DNA of 64,000 bases from Pseudomonadota bacterium (GTDB taxonomy: Bacteria; Desulfobacterota; Syntrophobacteria; Syntrophobacterales; Syntrophobacteraceae): NCBI GenBank assembly GCA_023416335.1, contig JAEZHY010000003.1:19159-83158 (forward strand). Direction: 5' to 3'. Below, piece after piece: positions 9,850 through 18,557 of this stretch. Position 1 is the stretch's first letter. Each line of letters starts with the position of its first letter. The translations under genes and the position numbers were made by a program. The notes below the pieces were generated by a model that worked only from the letters and a program-made list of their open reading frames with translations, did no database searches and was not told the DNA's origin.

Positions 9850-9967
9850 CATTGTTTGTAGAAACGGTGCATCACCCCTCATCGACTGGAACCGGGAGGT
9901 TGCCGGTGCGCGGGTGATGCAGCCGGTTATGACCGTATGTTTAATGGCTTTCTATAAAGGAGAGGGT

Positions 9968-10237
9968 ATGAGAAAGGTTCGGCTGGTTGTATTCGCTTTT
10001 GTGATTTTCGGGTTGCTTTGCATGGGTCCGGGACTGTCCGGGTTGGCCTATGCGGCTGCGCAGACCAAGTGCCCGGTGCTGAACAATCCGATCGACAAGA
10101 ATGTATACGTCGATTACCAGGGAAAGCGCGTCTATTTCTGCTGTTCTGCCTGCATCGACGATTTCAAAAAGGACCCGCAGAAATATCTGAAGAAAATGGA
10201 AGCCGAGGGAATCACTCCGGAAAAGGCTCCGAAGTGA
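9968..10237 (+). CDS. Secreted YHS-domain protein
   Basis: An 89-residue protein with a signal peptide (about 1-30, cleavage after LAYA) and a single YHS domain: CPVLNNPIDKNVYVDYQGKRV followed by YFCCSACIDDFKKDPQKYL. YHS domains are short cysteine-containing modules often found with copper transport proteins. The ATG at 9968 has AAAGGAGAGGG just upstream; an in-frame upstream start at 9833 would overlap the pump and hide the signal peptide. It is the third gene of the efflux operon and may pass metal to the adaptor, as CusF does in enterobacteria, though it is not related to CusF. A 9-bp inverted repeat (GCATCACCC at 9869, GGGTGATGC at 9912) lies in the gap before it. Confidence 0.85.
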   Translation: MRKVRLVVFAFVIFGLLCMGPGLSGLAYAAAQTKCPVLNNPIDKNVYVDYQGKRVYFCCSACIDDFKKDPQKYLKKMEAEGITPEKAPK

Positions 10238-11049
10238 GTGAACAGTGAACGAATCAGTGAGCAGTGAACTGAAAAAACAATTCTCCCTTACCCCTTTTCT
10301 GAAGGGGTAGGGGAATCAGTAGGGAGCGCAGGGGTCTTAAGAGCCGGTGGCGCTACACCACTATTGAGAGACGGAGGCCGGAATCTTTTGTGATGGTGGA
10401 ATGTAAAGCAAGTGGACGATGAGTCGCGTAAGGTGGGGGAGCGGAGCGGTGTAATGCTTCATCGTGCCCACCGTCCGATACGGTCCGATGATTTTTTTGC
10501 ATTAATTTCAAGGAAATACCGCCGGCCCTTAAGAAGCCTTGCGGTCATATACCGTCAACACAGCTTGAATGAGAGCCAAAAACCGCCGTTCCCGTTGAGT
10601 TGAGGCACGGTTTCCTGACCGTGCCGGCCTGGAACCGAGAAAATGGCTGGTCGGGAGATCGCGCAAAAACAAGGGAAAGAATATTCTGTGCGTAAGGGCA
10701 GGCGCCATATTAAGCATAATGCTAATTGATTCGATTTGATTCCAAAAACGATGGGTTCCCGCTCCGCTCCCACCCATCCTACGGCCCTTCCGGTTGGTGC
10801 CCACCCACTCGGATCAGGCCCCTTCTGAGAATGGCCGGGCGGTGGACACCGGAAAACGTCACATTTACGAATCTCTTACCAAGTACCTGTTCAACCGATT
10901 TTCCAAATCCCTTCTCCATCCTCTTGATTCAATCCGGGAACGTTCCTTTCGCGATGTCCTTGCACTTCCGCCTTCACCCGCAACCTCCCGCATGGTAATA
11001 AAAAGGGGAGACATTGCTCTGAACCGGCCGACAAGGAGGATGTGCTGCC
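10238..11049. other. Intergenic region with hairpin repeats
   Basis: No gene seen in 812 bp. It holds a hairpin at about 10289-10313 (TTACCCCTT..AAGGGGTA), a copy of dispersed hairpin B at 10604-10625 (GGCACGGT..ACCGTGCC), and pieces of a GGGTGG/CCACCC family (about 10467-10478 and 10762-10780). The final 20 nt contain AAGGAGG, the ribosome site of the next gene. Confidence 0.6.
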
Positions 11050-13131
11050 ATGAAGGAAGACACCCGTTGGGTCAAGACGCATTGTGCCCGCATGGATCAC
11101 GGTGGCTGCGGTTTGCTGGTCGAAGCCGGAGGAAACGACATCCTGCAGGTCCGGGGAGATCCGGAAGGATATCTGAACAAGGGCTATACCTGCTTCAAGG
11201 GCAGGGTTTCGGCCGAGCGGCTCAACCACCCGAATCGTCTCCGGTATCCACTGAAGCGTGCAGGAAAGCGCGGGGAGGGCAAGTGGCAGCGCATCTCATG
11301 GGATGAAGCGCTGGATGAGACAGCGAAGAATCTTCTTCGAATAAAATCGGAATTCGGTGCGCGCGCCGTCGCATTCGGGGCCGGAATGCCCAAAGGGCTC
11401 GAACATTTCGTCCTCATTCGGTTTGCCAATATCTTCGGTTCCCCAAACGTAGTAGCTTCGCAGGATGTCTGCCACGCTCCCCGGGAGATCACGGGGATCC
11501 ATACCTGCGGATTTTACCCCGTCGCCGACCTGCACAATCCGACCCGACTGATCCTCTCCTGGGCAAGCAATATCCTCTCCACCAGTGAAGAAGGGCAGAT
11601 CGCCTCCCTCGCGCTGTCTCAGCTCAAGGCAGGCGCCAAACTTATCGTGGTAGATCCCCGCAGGACGGAACTTGCCGAGCGGGCCGATCTGTGGCTTCAG
11701 CTGCGACCCGGAACGGCACAGGCGCTTGCCCTCAGCTTTCTTAACGTGATTATCGAAGAATCGCTTTACGACAGGGAGTTTGTCGAGAAATACACATACG
11801 GCTTCAATGAGCTGGCGCAGCATGTGAAACTGTATGCCCCGGAAAAGGTTTCCGACATCACCTGGGTCCCGGCCGACCTGATTCGCAGGGCCGCGCGGAT
11901 GTATGCCGAGGCAAAACCGGCGGCGCTCCAGTGGGGGAACGCAATCGAGCACGACCTTAACGTCTTCGATGCTACCCGGTCCCTTGTTCTTCTCATGGCC
12001 ATCTGCGGCAATCTCGAAGTGCCCGGCGGAAATGTTCATGCCCACGACCCGGAAATTCTCGGACTTGGAAAATTTGTCCGGGCAGACCTCCTTCCCGACA
12101 AGCGCAAAGAAATGATCGGCGCGTACCACGGCACCATCCCCGGGATGATGACGGTTCCCCCGGCATATTTTCGGAAAGCGGTTCTCGAAGGGGTGCCCTA
12201 TCCAGTCAGGGCTTATTACGGTATGTGCACCAACCCGCTCGTAGCCTGGGCCGACAGCAAGGTTACCTATGAAGCTTTCATGAAGCTCGACTTTGTTGCC
12301 GTATCGGAGATCTTCATGACGCCTACAGCTTCGCTTGCCGATATCGTATTCCCGGTTGCACACCATTTCGAGATGAACGACATCGGCCACTACGGCATCG
12401 GGCACGGGATGATTCTTGCCCGGCCAAAGGTGGTGGAACCGCCCGAAGAGTGCCGCCCCGACATGGAGATCATGAACGAACTTGGCAAGCGTATATCTAC
12501 GGCCGAACTGTGGCACGATAATTCTGAAGAATTTCTGGAGGATGTGCTCCGGCCTTCAGGTTTGAATTTCCGGGAATTTGCCGAAAAAGGATATCTCAAA
12601 GGGCCCGACCGCTTCAAACAGTACCTCGAAAAAGGCTTCCGAACGCCGTCGGGTAAAGTGGAACTCGTACTGAGCACGGCGGAGGAGTTGAAATTGAAGC
12701 CGCTGCCAGAGTTTGCCGGACTGCCGGAAGACGAAGATCCGGAATTCCCGCTCATTCTGATCAGCGCGAAGAGCCGCTACTATTTGTTGTCGTCATACCG
12801 GTGGGTTGAAAAGCTCCAGCAAAAGCGGCCCGTACCGCGGGTGGAGATTCATCCCGAGACGGCGGCGGGCTATGGAATCGAAGAGGGTGACGAGGTAGTC
12901 ATCGAAACGCGGTACGGAGAAATCACCCAGACGGCACACGTTACCGATATTGTCCATCCGCGCGTGATCAGTGCCGCCCTGGGCTGGTGGTTTCCGGAAG
13001 GACATCCTGCGGAGCAATTCGACTGGCGGAAGTCGAATTTCAATATGCTTACTTCTGTTGGAAAGCTCGGAAAAGAGTTCGGAACGCCGAATATCAAGAA
13101 CCTGCCGTGCAGGGTTCGGAAGAGGAACTGA
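11050..13131 (+). CDS. Molybdopterin (Mo/W-bisPGD) oxidoreductase with altered cluster motif
   Basis: A 693-residue catalytic subunit of the DMSO-reductase superfamily. The N-terminal [4Fe-4S] motif reads Cys12-x3-Asp16-x3-Cys20-x27-Cys48: the second of the four usual cysteines is aspartate (HCARMDHGGCG). The Mo/W ligand is probably Cys141 in ASQDVCHAPREITG. The C-terminal pterin-binding domain is complete (SRYYLLSSYRWVE, VEIHPETAAGYGIEEGDEV). No twin-arginine signal is seen, so it should be cytoplasmic. No electron-transfer or membrane subunit is adjacent, so the substrate cannot be predicted; some relatives catalyse non-redox reactions. AAGGAGG lies about 10 nt before the ATG. Confidence 0.88.
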   Translation: MKEDTRWVKTHCARMDHGGCGLLVEAGGNDILQVRGDPEGYLNKGYTCFKGRVSAERLNHPNRLRYPLKRAGKRGEGKWQRISWDEALDETAKNLLRIKSEFGARAVAFGAGMPKGLEHFVLIRFANIFGSPNVVASQDVCHAPREITGIHTCGFYPVADLHNPTRLILSWASNILSTSEEGQIASLALSQLKAGAKLIVVDPRRTELAERADLWLQLRPGTAQALALSFLNVIIEESLYDREFVEKYTYGFNELAQHVKLYAPEKVSDITWVPADLIRRAARMYAEAKPAALQWGNAIEHDLNVFDATRSLVLLMAICGNLEVPGGNVHAHDPEILGLGKFVRADLLPDKRKEMIGAYHGTIPGMMTVPPAYFRKAVLEGVPYPVRAYYGMCTNPLVAWADSKVTYEAFMKLDFVAVSEIFMTPTASLADIVFPVAHHFEMNDIGHYGIGHGMILARPKVVEPPEECRPDMEIMNELGKRISTAELWHDNSEEFLEDVLRPSGLNFREFAEKGYLKGPDRFKQYLEKGFRTPSGKVELVLSTAEELKLKPLPEFAGLPEDEDPEFPLILISAKSRYYLLSSYRWVEKLQQKRPVPRVEIHPETAAGYGIEEGDEVVIETRYGEITQTAHVTDIVHPRVISAALGWWFPEGHPAEQFDWRKSNFNMLTSVGKLGKEFGTPNIKNLPCRVRKRN

Positions 13132-13693
13132 AGCCGGAACTCAAGGGGGACGGCAGTTTTTCATTCTCGTTCAAACGCGCCGGCGGCGTGTCGGCCCCGC
13201 TGGATCCCGGCACAAAAGCGCCGCCGGGATGACGGATGTGGGAGCACGGTTCCACACCGGCACGGTCGGGAACCCGTGCCTCAACGCAGATTTTTTATTT
13301 ATCCCCTTCAGGGAAAAGAACAAAGTGACGATTGGCGCGCCCAATCCCGGGGTGGCGCTCCGCTGACCCCGGGCTATTGGTTAGGTAGCGCTTTCAGCGC
13401 AAAAAACGACTCGGCTCGCTTAAGTTGACGCATGCGGGAGACAAGTGTCAGGGGCGCCCGGTACTATTGCCCGCAAGGGTGGGCGGCACGGGTGACACGG
13501 GCAACGTTCTTTTGTTGCCCGTGCCGGAGGCAAGAGGGTTCGACGGACAGTATCCCGCAAAGGATGGGCCGACTTTCCGGCAATTGCCTTGAACCAGTGT
13601 GGCCGTCACACTCCCATTCACCTCTTTTGCCTCTTCCTTTTGGAAAGAAATGACTTAAGATTCAGCTCATCCACCTATACTTCCTGATAATAA
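13132..13693. other. Intergenic region with hairpin repeats
   Basis: No gene seen. Contains a hairpin at 13204-13230 (ATCCCGGC..GCCGGGAT, followed by GACG), of the TGGATCCCGGC/GCCGGGATGAC type scattered in many genomes, and a copy of hairpin B at 13259-13280 inside the block CCACACCGGCACGGTCGGG. The same block recurs at 32410-32437. Confidence 0.6.
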
Positions 13694-16288
13694 ATGGAAA
13701 CGGACATGATGCAGAACATCTCAGAATCGTTGAGAAAGCAGCGCGAACTCATTCTCGAGGAGGGGAGCGAGCAGGCCCTGGACCGCCACACGAGCCTTCT
13801 GGAGATCGCGATCATCTCGCTCTACAACCGTCTCGCGAACAGGCTTCTGGACGGATCCGAGGCATTTCGGGCCGGCGGGGCCATTGCTGCGATCGGGCCT
13901 TTCGGGCACGGAGTATCCGGTCCGACCCAGGCTGTACCGATTCTGTACCTCCATGCCGATGATGCTCCCATCAAAGATTCCTGGATTGACGAGATCACCG
14001 AACCTCTCATTGATGCCGGCTGGAAGGTTGAGGCCGTTCAAGGGTCGGTACGGCAGATCATCGACAAGGCGAAGAATGCACCCGCCCTCATGCTCAAGCT
14101 CATGGATATGCGGTACATTTCGGGTAATAAGGCCCTGGCGGAGCAACTCGAAAAGGCGATTGACGATTACATCGGGGCGAACAGGACCCCATTTCTTCTT
14201 TCCCTCCGCGAGGCGGCGGCTTCACGGGATAAGCTGATCGAGCAGGCCCGGAACTGGCTTGAACCGGATCTGGAGGAAAGTCCGGGCGGTCTTTCGGAAA
14301 TCAACGGGATAAGGTTTGCGTGCCGAATCGCTTCCAACATCCGGAGCCTTGAGGACGCCATATTCCAAGGCTACCTGACTCGTCAGGAAGTGGATTTCCT
14401 GCAGAATGCCGAGAAATCCTTCCGCCGCTACCTGACCCTGCTCCAGAGCGCTTCCGGCGATTCTTCCACAATCCTGCCCGTACGGGAGCAGGAGTTGCTC
14501 GCAAGAAAACTCGGTTATTCGGAAATTTCCGGCTTTCTCCCGGTCGAGATTTTTATGCAGCATGTACACCAGACATTCCACGGCGTTGCCGAGGTTGCCC
14601 GTGAGTTTTGGGAGCGGGTGGAGGAGAGCAGGGCCGACAGGTCCGAAGACAACGGGACCGAACTCGAAGAGGGTATTGTCTCACGGTTTGGGAAAATCTA
14701 CATTCAAACCGAGCGCTATCCCGCCACTCCCGGGCATCTTGTCCACCTGTTCGCGCTGGCTGCGAAGCAGCGGCTCGGCCTGGCAAACGTTACCCGGCAA
14801 TGGATCATGCACAACAGAAACGTACTGGATTCGGCATCCGGGGACCCGAACGTGAAGGACGAACTTCTCGCTCTGCTTCGCGCCGATTCGCCCGAAATTC
14901 CCTTGCTGCGCCGATTCTACAGCTACGGCCTTATGACCGCGATCATCCCGGAACTCGGTTCGGTACACGGTTTGGTACAGCATGATGCCTTCCACCTATA
15001 TCCCGTTCAGGAACACCATCTGCGCACCTGCTCCGAGCTGAAAAGGCTCCTTGCGGGGAGGTATGCTGAAACCGAGCCCGATCTGACTCGAACCGCGGCC
15101 GATATGACCGACCCCGCGCTTCTGCTCCTGGCCGGACTCCTCCATGACCTCGGAAAAAGTTCGGGAAGCGGGCACGCGGCGAAGGGCGGCGAAATGATCC
15201 CGCCGATTGCGAAGCGGCTCGGCCTTTCCGCCCAGGAGACCGATACGGTGCAGTTCCTCGTTGCGCAGCACCTGCTCCTGATCGACAGTGCATCGATGCG
15301 CGATCTTGCAGACCCCGAAATGCTGGCCGGCTGTACCGCCGCGGTCGGGAAGCCGGAATACCTCGATCAGCTTTTGCTGCTGACTTTCGCGGACATGATG
15401 TCGACAGGTCCCAGGGCACGCGAAAAGTGGCGCGACACCCCGGTTATGGATCTCTATTGCAGTATCTCCAATATCCTGGAGAAAGGGGAACCCAGCTCCC
15501 AGGTCATTGCAGAGAAGGCGGCGAGGGTAAAGAAGCAACTGCAGGCCCGGATCTCCGATCTCATGGGGGCCGAGGAACTCGAAACTTATTTTTCCCGGCT
15601 GGCTCCCCGGTATCTCATCACGATTTCGCCCGAGGAGATCGTCAAGCACCTGCGGCTCGGGCGCTACCTGCAGGCATCGGGAGAGCAATTCGTCTGGGAA
15701 GTCTCTGCCGGGCGGGAAACCGCGGAAATTACGGTTATAAGCTGGGACAAGCCGGCCTTTCTTTCCCGGGCCGCCGGTATTCTTACGCTCCACGGTTTGA
15801 ACATTATGAGCGCCCAGGCGTTCATGATGAACGAAGAAATGATTCTGCTCATTTTCCAGTGCCGGCTCCCGGAAAAAGACGGGGCCGCAATGCATTGGGA
15901 TAATCTCAAGAAAGACATGGACCGCCTGATCAACGGCAAGCTGGCCCTGGATTACAGAATTGCGGCGCACTCCTCCGGGGGGAGCCGGCGGAAGGTCGTT
16001 CGCTCGAGTCCGAGCACGATAGTGATCGATAACGAGTCTTCCGCCATGTACACCATCCTGGAGGTCTATACCCTGGACAGAATAGGTCTTCTCTATACGA
16101 TCACCAGGACACTCTATGAACTGCAGATGCTGATTTCCGTAGCGAAAATCACCACCAAGGGCGATCAGGTCGCCGACGTGTTTTATGTAAGGACCGACAA
16201 GCGGGAAAAAGTCACCGATCCGGAGCAGATCACGGAAATCCAGAGGGCACTGCGCTATAGCCTGGATGGGAAGGCGGAGTGGAATTAA
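13694..16288 (+). CDS. GlnD-like protein with degenerate nucleotidyltransferase, HD and two ACT domains
   Basis: An 864-residue protein with the layout of the PII uridylyltransferase/uridylyl-removing enzyme GlnD. In the N-terminal nucleotidyltransferase region (about 60-200) the GGYGRxEL..SDxDLL signature is replaced by IGPFGHGVSGPTQAVPILYL (67-86): the metal-binding aspartates are missing. The HD phosphohydrolase domain looks intact (GLLHDLGKSSGSGHA, His484-Asp485), and two ACT domains end the protein (WDKPAFLSRAAGILTLHGLN and LDRIGLLYTITRTLYEL). It may have lost transferase activity and keep an HD hydrolase under amino-acid control. The start could be the ATG at 13694 or 13706; neither has a strong ribosome site. 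A crotonase gene follows after 32 nt. Confidence 0.82.
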   Translation: METDMMQNISESLRKQRELILEEGSEQALDRHTSLLEIAIISLYNRLANRLLDGSEAFRAGGAIAAIGPFGHGVSGPTQAVPILYLHADDAPIKDSWIDEITEPLIDAGWKVEAVQGSVRQIIDKAKNAPALMLKLMDMRYISGNKALAEQLEKAIDDYIGANRTPFLLSLREAAASRDKLIEQARNWLEPDLEESPGGLSEINGIRFACRIASNIRSLEDAIFQGYLTRQEVDFLQNAEKSFRRYLTLLQSASGDSSTILPVREQELLARKLGYSEISGFLPVEIFMQHVHQTFHGVAEVAREFWERVEESRADRSEDNGTELEEGIVSRFGKIYIQTERYPATPGHLVHLFALAAKQRLGLANVTRQWIMHNRNVLDSASGDPNVKDELLALLRADSPEIPLLRRFYSYGLMTAIIPELGSVHGLVQHDAFHLYPVQEHHLRTCSELKRLLAGRYAETEPDLTRTAADMTDPALLLLAGLLHDLGKSSGSGHAAKGGEMIPPIAKRLGLSAQETDTVQFLVAQHLLLIDSASMRDLADPEMLAGCTAAVGKPEYLDQLLLLTFADMMSTGPRAREKWRDTPVMDLYCSISNILEKGEPSSQVIAEKAARVKKQLQARISDLMGAEELETYFSRLAPRYLITISPEEIVKHLRLGRYLQASGEQFVWEVSAGRETAEITVISWDKPAFLSRAAGILTLHGLNIMSAQAFMMNEEMILLIFQCRLPEKDGAAMHWDNLKKDMDRLINGKLALDYRIAAHSSGGSRRKVVRSSPSTIVIDNESSAMYTILEVYTLDRIGLLYTITRTLYELQMLISVAKITTKGDQVADVFYVRTDKREKVTDPEQITEIQRALRYSLDGKAEWN

Positions 16289-16320
16289 TTTTCGAGTAAA
16301 ACTCAAGGCGAGGTTTTCAA

Positions 16321-17097
16321 ATGGACTTTGTGCTGCTGGAAAAAGACGGTCCGATAGGCCGGCTCACTCTGAACCGGCCCGAAACCAGGAATGCCCTTTC
16401 ACTCGAAATGATCGAAGCCATTGCTCATGGCCTGGACACACTGGCTGAAGATCCCGAGTTGAAGATCATAATTATCCGGGCGAACGGGAAGGTGTTCAGT
16501 GCGGGGCACGATATCCGCGAGATGACCCGGAAGCACGAGGACCTCCACGGGATCCGGGAAATTTTCACGGAATGCAACAAGATGATGTTGAAGCTCCACG
16601 ATCTGCCGCAGCCGGTAATCGCGCAGGTGCATGGGGTTGCAACGGCTGCCGGGTGCCAGTTGGTGGCGGCCTGCGACCTCGCGATTGCTGAAACGGGAGC
16701 GCGCTTTGCGACGCCCGGAGTGAAAATCGGGCTCTTCTGTACGACCCCGATGATACCCCTGGTTCGTGTAATCGGAAGAAGGCGTGCCATGGATATGCTC
16801 CTGAGCGGCCGGTTCATATCGGCTGAGGAGGCCCTTCAGTTCGGGCTGGTAAACCGGGTGGTCCCACCGGAAACACTCGAGGAAGAGACCCGGAACTGGG
16901 CACTGGAACTTGCCCAGGCGAGCCGGTATACCCTTTCGCTCGGAAAGCGGGCTTTTTACTCCCAGATAGATCTGGATGAAAAGGCGGCGTACGATTACGC
17001 GAAAGAGGTGATCTCCATGAATTGCATGGCGGATGATGCCTTCGAGGGGATGAGCGCTTTTCTCGAGAAAAGAAAGCCCGGATGGAAGAACCGGTAG
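16321..17097 (+). CDS. Enoyl-CoA hydratase/isomerase family protein (ECHDC3-like)
   Basis: A 258-residue crotonase-fold protein. Oxyanion-hole segments are FSAGHDIREM (about 58-67) and HGVATAAGCQLVAACDLAIA (about 103-122). The two catalytic glutamates of true enoyl-CoA hydratases are absent: AAGC replaces the first site and FATPGVKIGLFCTTP the second, a pattern typical of ECHDC3-like proteins. Hydration of enoyl-CoA is therefore doubtful. AAGGCGAGG upstream of the ATG serves as ribosome site. It follows the GlnD-like gene closely and may be cotranscribed with it. Confidence 0.85.
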   Translation: MDFVLLEKDGPIGRLTLNRPETRNALSLEMIEAIAHGLDTLAEDPELKIIIIRANGKVFSAGHDIREMTRKHEDLHGIREIFTECNKMMLKLHDLPQPVIAQVHGVATAAGCQLVAACDLAIAETGARFATPGVKIGLFCTTPMIPLVRVIGRRRAMDMLLSGRFISAEEALQFGLVNRVVPPETLEEETRNWALELAQASRYTLSLGKRAFYSQIDLDEKAAYDYAKEVISMNCMADDAFEGMSAFLEKRKPGWKNR

Positions 17098-17200
17098 ACT
17101 GACGAAAAAAGATGGAGACCTGGAATTGCGGAGAAGGTCTTCATGACGGCATAGCGAGCGGGATTTTCGCGTCACCGCTCGCCATATTCCATTGACAAAA

Positions 17201-17224
17201 AGCCCGGGGGCTTAATCCCGGGCT
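17201..17224 (-). terminator. Rho-independent terminator of the small selenoprotein gene
   Basis: On the minus strand the stem AGCCCGGG (17224-17217) pairs with CCCGGGCT (17208-17201) and runs into TTTTTGT. It starts 17 nt after the stop codon of the 47-residue gene. The plus strand has no T-tract after the stem, so it serves minus-strand transcription. Confidence 0.8.
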
Positions 17225-17241
17225 TCTGTTCTGGCGGAATT

Positions 17242-17385
17242 CTATGACACGTGGCTCGGAATTTCCTTATCGGGCTCGAGCCATCTACCGTCGGCGCAAA
17301 CCTTGCACCCTTTGTCCGTTCAAAGCTCGTGCCCGGCAGGGTATCTTTTTTCTTCGAATGTACATTCTTTCGAATCAATTGCCAT
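17242..17385 (-). CDS. Candidate 47-residue selenoprotein (in-frame TGA at codon 22)
   Basis: Reading 17385 to 17242 gives MAIDSKECTFEEKRYPAGHEL, then TGA at 17322-17320, then TDKGCKVCADGRWLEPDKEI and PSHVS before TAG. If TGA is read as selenocysteine (U), the pattern is C8, U22, C27-x2-C30 with ADGRW: a small metal- or redox-type module vaguely like a von Willebrand C repeat. Several features argue for a real unit: a GGGGGGA ribosome site just upstream, a Fur-box-like palindrome 36-50 nt before the ATG, a hairpin with a GGU loop starting 10 nt after the TGA, and a terminator 17 nt after the stop. I do not recognise the family. The alternative is a Cys-to-stop mutation. No selenocysteine machinery genes lie in this window. 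Confidence 0.65.
17293..17309 (-). promoter_or_regulatory. SECIS-like hairpin
   Basis: On the minus strand GGTGCAA (17309-17303) pairs with TTGCGCC (17299-17293), seven pairs with one G-U, leaving the loop GGT. The loop is 17 nt after the TGA. Bacterial SECIS elements are hairpins just downstream of UGA with a G in the first loop positions, typically with the loop about 16-37 nt away, so geometry and loop both fit. The hairpin lies inside the coding sequence, as bacterial SECIS elements do. Confidence 0.6.
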
Positions 17386-17420
17386 ATTTTCCCCCCGCAG
17401 TCAGAGTTAGTTATCTATTT

Positions 17421-17435
17421 TGATAATCATTCTCA
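17421..17435 (-). promoter_or_regulatory. Fur-box-like palindrome
   Basis: On the minus strand TGAGAAT-G-ATTATCA, one base from the perfect 7-1-7 Fur palindrome TGATAATGATTATCA. It lies 36-50 nt before the start codon of the small selenoprotein candidate, so iron repression of that gene is likely. The palindrome is nearly symmetric, but no gene on the plus strand begins close by. Confidence 0.65.
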
Positions 17436-17531
17436 AAAAATGCGTCCACATCTGCGAGCGTAAGTGTAAGCGGGATAGCGCGAGCGGATGAAATGGTGCC
17501 CCCCTGGATGTGCTCTTATAAACCCCAATGA

Positions 17532-17790
17532 AAGAGAACGGTCAGCGGCGCAGGGTGGGCAAAGCCAGAGGCCGCGATAGAGTTGCCCTGAGCGGCATAG
17601 CACGTACCGGATCCTATCCGGCCTGGGGGGGCGGGGTTCCCAAGGCGGACCTTGGGAACCAGCGGAGAGAACGGTCAGCGGCGTAGGGTGGGCACAGGTT
17701 TTATCGTGCCCACCGTCCGTCCCCTCGGTTCAAGTCTCGTCGGGATGGCCGGACGGTGGGCACGGTGAAGCTTTGTGCCCACCCTACACA
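17532..17790. repeat. Cluster of dispersed repeats, including inverted copy of repeat A
   Basis: GAGAACGGTCAGCGGCGxAGGG followed by TGGGCA occurs at about 17534 and again at about 17668. Between them, 17579-17664 is an inverted copy of dispersed repeat A (AGAGTTGCCCTGAG .. CTTGGGAACCAGCGG). Further on, GGTGGGCAC and GTGCCCACC form hairpins up to about 17788. No gene is seen here or in the flanking non-coding DNA from 17466 to 18185. Confidence 0.7.
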
Positions 17791-18185
17791 ACTCACCGTT
17801 TACTTGTTTTACACTCTACCATCACAAAAGACTCCAGCCTTCGTCTCTCAATAGGGGTGTGGCGCCGCAGGCCCTTAAGCCGCCTACGGCCCTTTCCGGT
17901 GCCCGTCTCTCAAGTGGAAGGTCAAGCCGAGCAGATCGGGGCAGCAAACCGGAGAATTTCGGCTTGAGCTGCCCGGGAAAGATATGCAGCACAAAAAATA
18001 TTGTCTTTGACATAAAATTCACCTAAATAGCGAATCGCCGTAACCTGTTCGTAACAAATAACGATTACGCTTCACTCAACGATAAAATAGGTGTGCCGGC
18101 ATGAAAGTCCGGCCTCCGACCGGGTTTTGGACTTCTGCAATTCCGGGAGGAAATTGCAGTTCGAATAGGAAACAAGAGGTGCCAA

Positions 18186-18557
18186 ATGAGCTTCTATTGC
18201 CACAACACCCCGGGAAGACTCAGAATCAAGACCCCGATCATCAAGCAGAACATGGCGGAAATCGACAAGATCCGCAATCTGCTTTTGTCGATATCGGAAA
18301 TTGAATCGTTCACTATCAATCCCGTAACCGGGAGCATCGTAATCAAGTATGACGCGTGCGAAGGCGATTCCGAAGCTATCCTGAATGTTTTGAAACGAGA
18401 AGGTTACTATCGGGTTCCGCAGATAAAGGAAGACGCCCGAGTCATGGAAGAAGCAGTTACAAAAGTTGGGAAAGCGGTCGGCAAGGCCCTTGTAGGAGTG
18501 TTTGTCGAAAAAGCTTTTGAAGGCACTATGTTCTCATACCTGTCTTTGATACTATAA
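18186..18557 (+). CDS. Heavy-metal-associated (HMA) domain protein
   Basis: A 123-residue protein. The first 70 residues have a ferredoxin-like HMA fold (MSFYCHNTPGRLRIKTPIIK, then ITESFTINP-like ESFTINPVTGSIVIKYD) without the CxxC copper motif. The C-terminal part is helical and Gly/Val-rich (TKVGKAVGKALVGVFVEKAF), possibly membrane-associated. Similar proteins are often encoded near iron or other metal transporters, but none is adjacent here; the nearest relevant neighbour is the Fur-box gene 800 bp upstream on the other strand. The ribosome site is AAGAGG before the ATG. Function is not known. Confidence 0.75.
   Translation: MSFYCHNTPGRLRIKTPIIKQNMAEIDKIRNLLLSISEIESFTINPVTGSIVIKYDACEGDSEAILNVLKREGYYRVPQIKEDARVMEEAVTKVGKAVGKALVGVFVEKAFEGTMFSYLSLIL

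Noticed and set aside
10412..10603. Open frame of 63 codons in the gap after the YHS gene
   Set aside because: It crosses repeat DNA and has no ribosome site or recognisable family.
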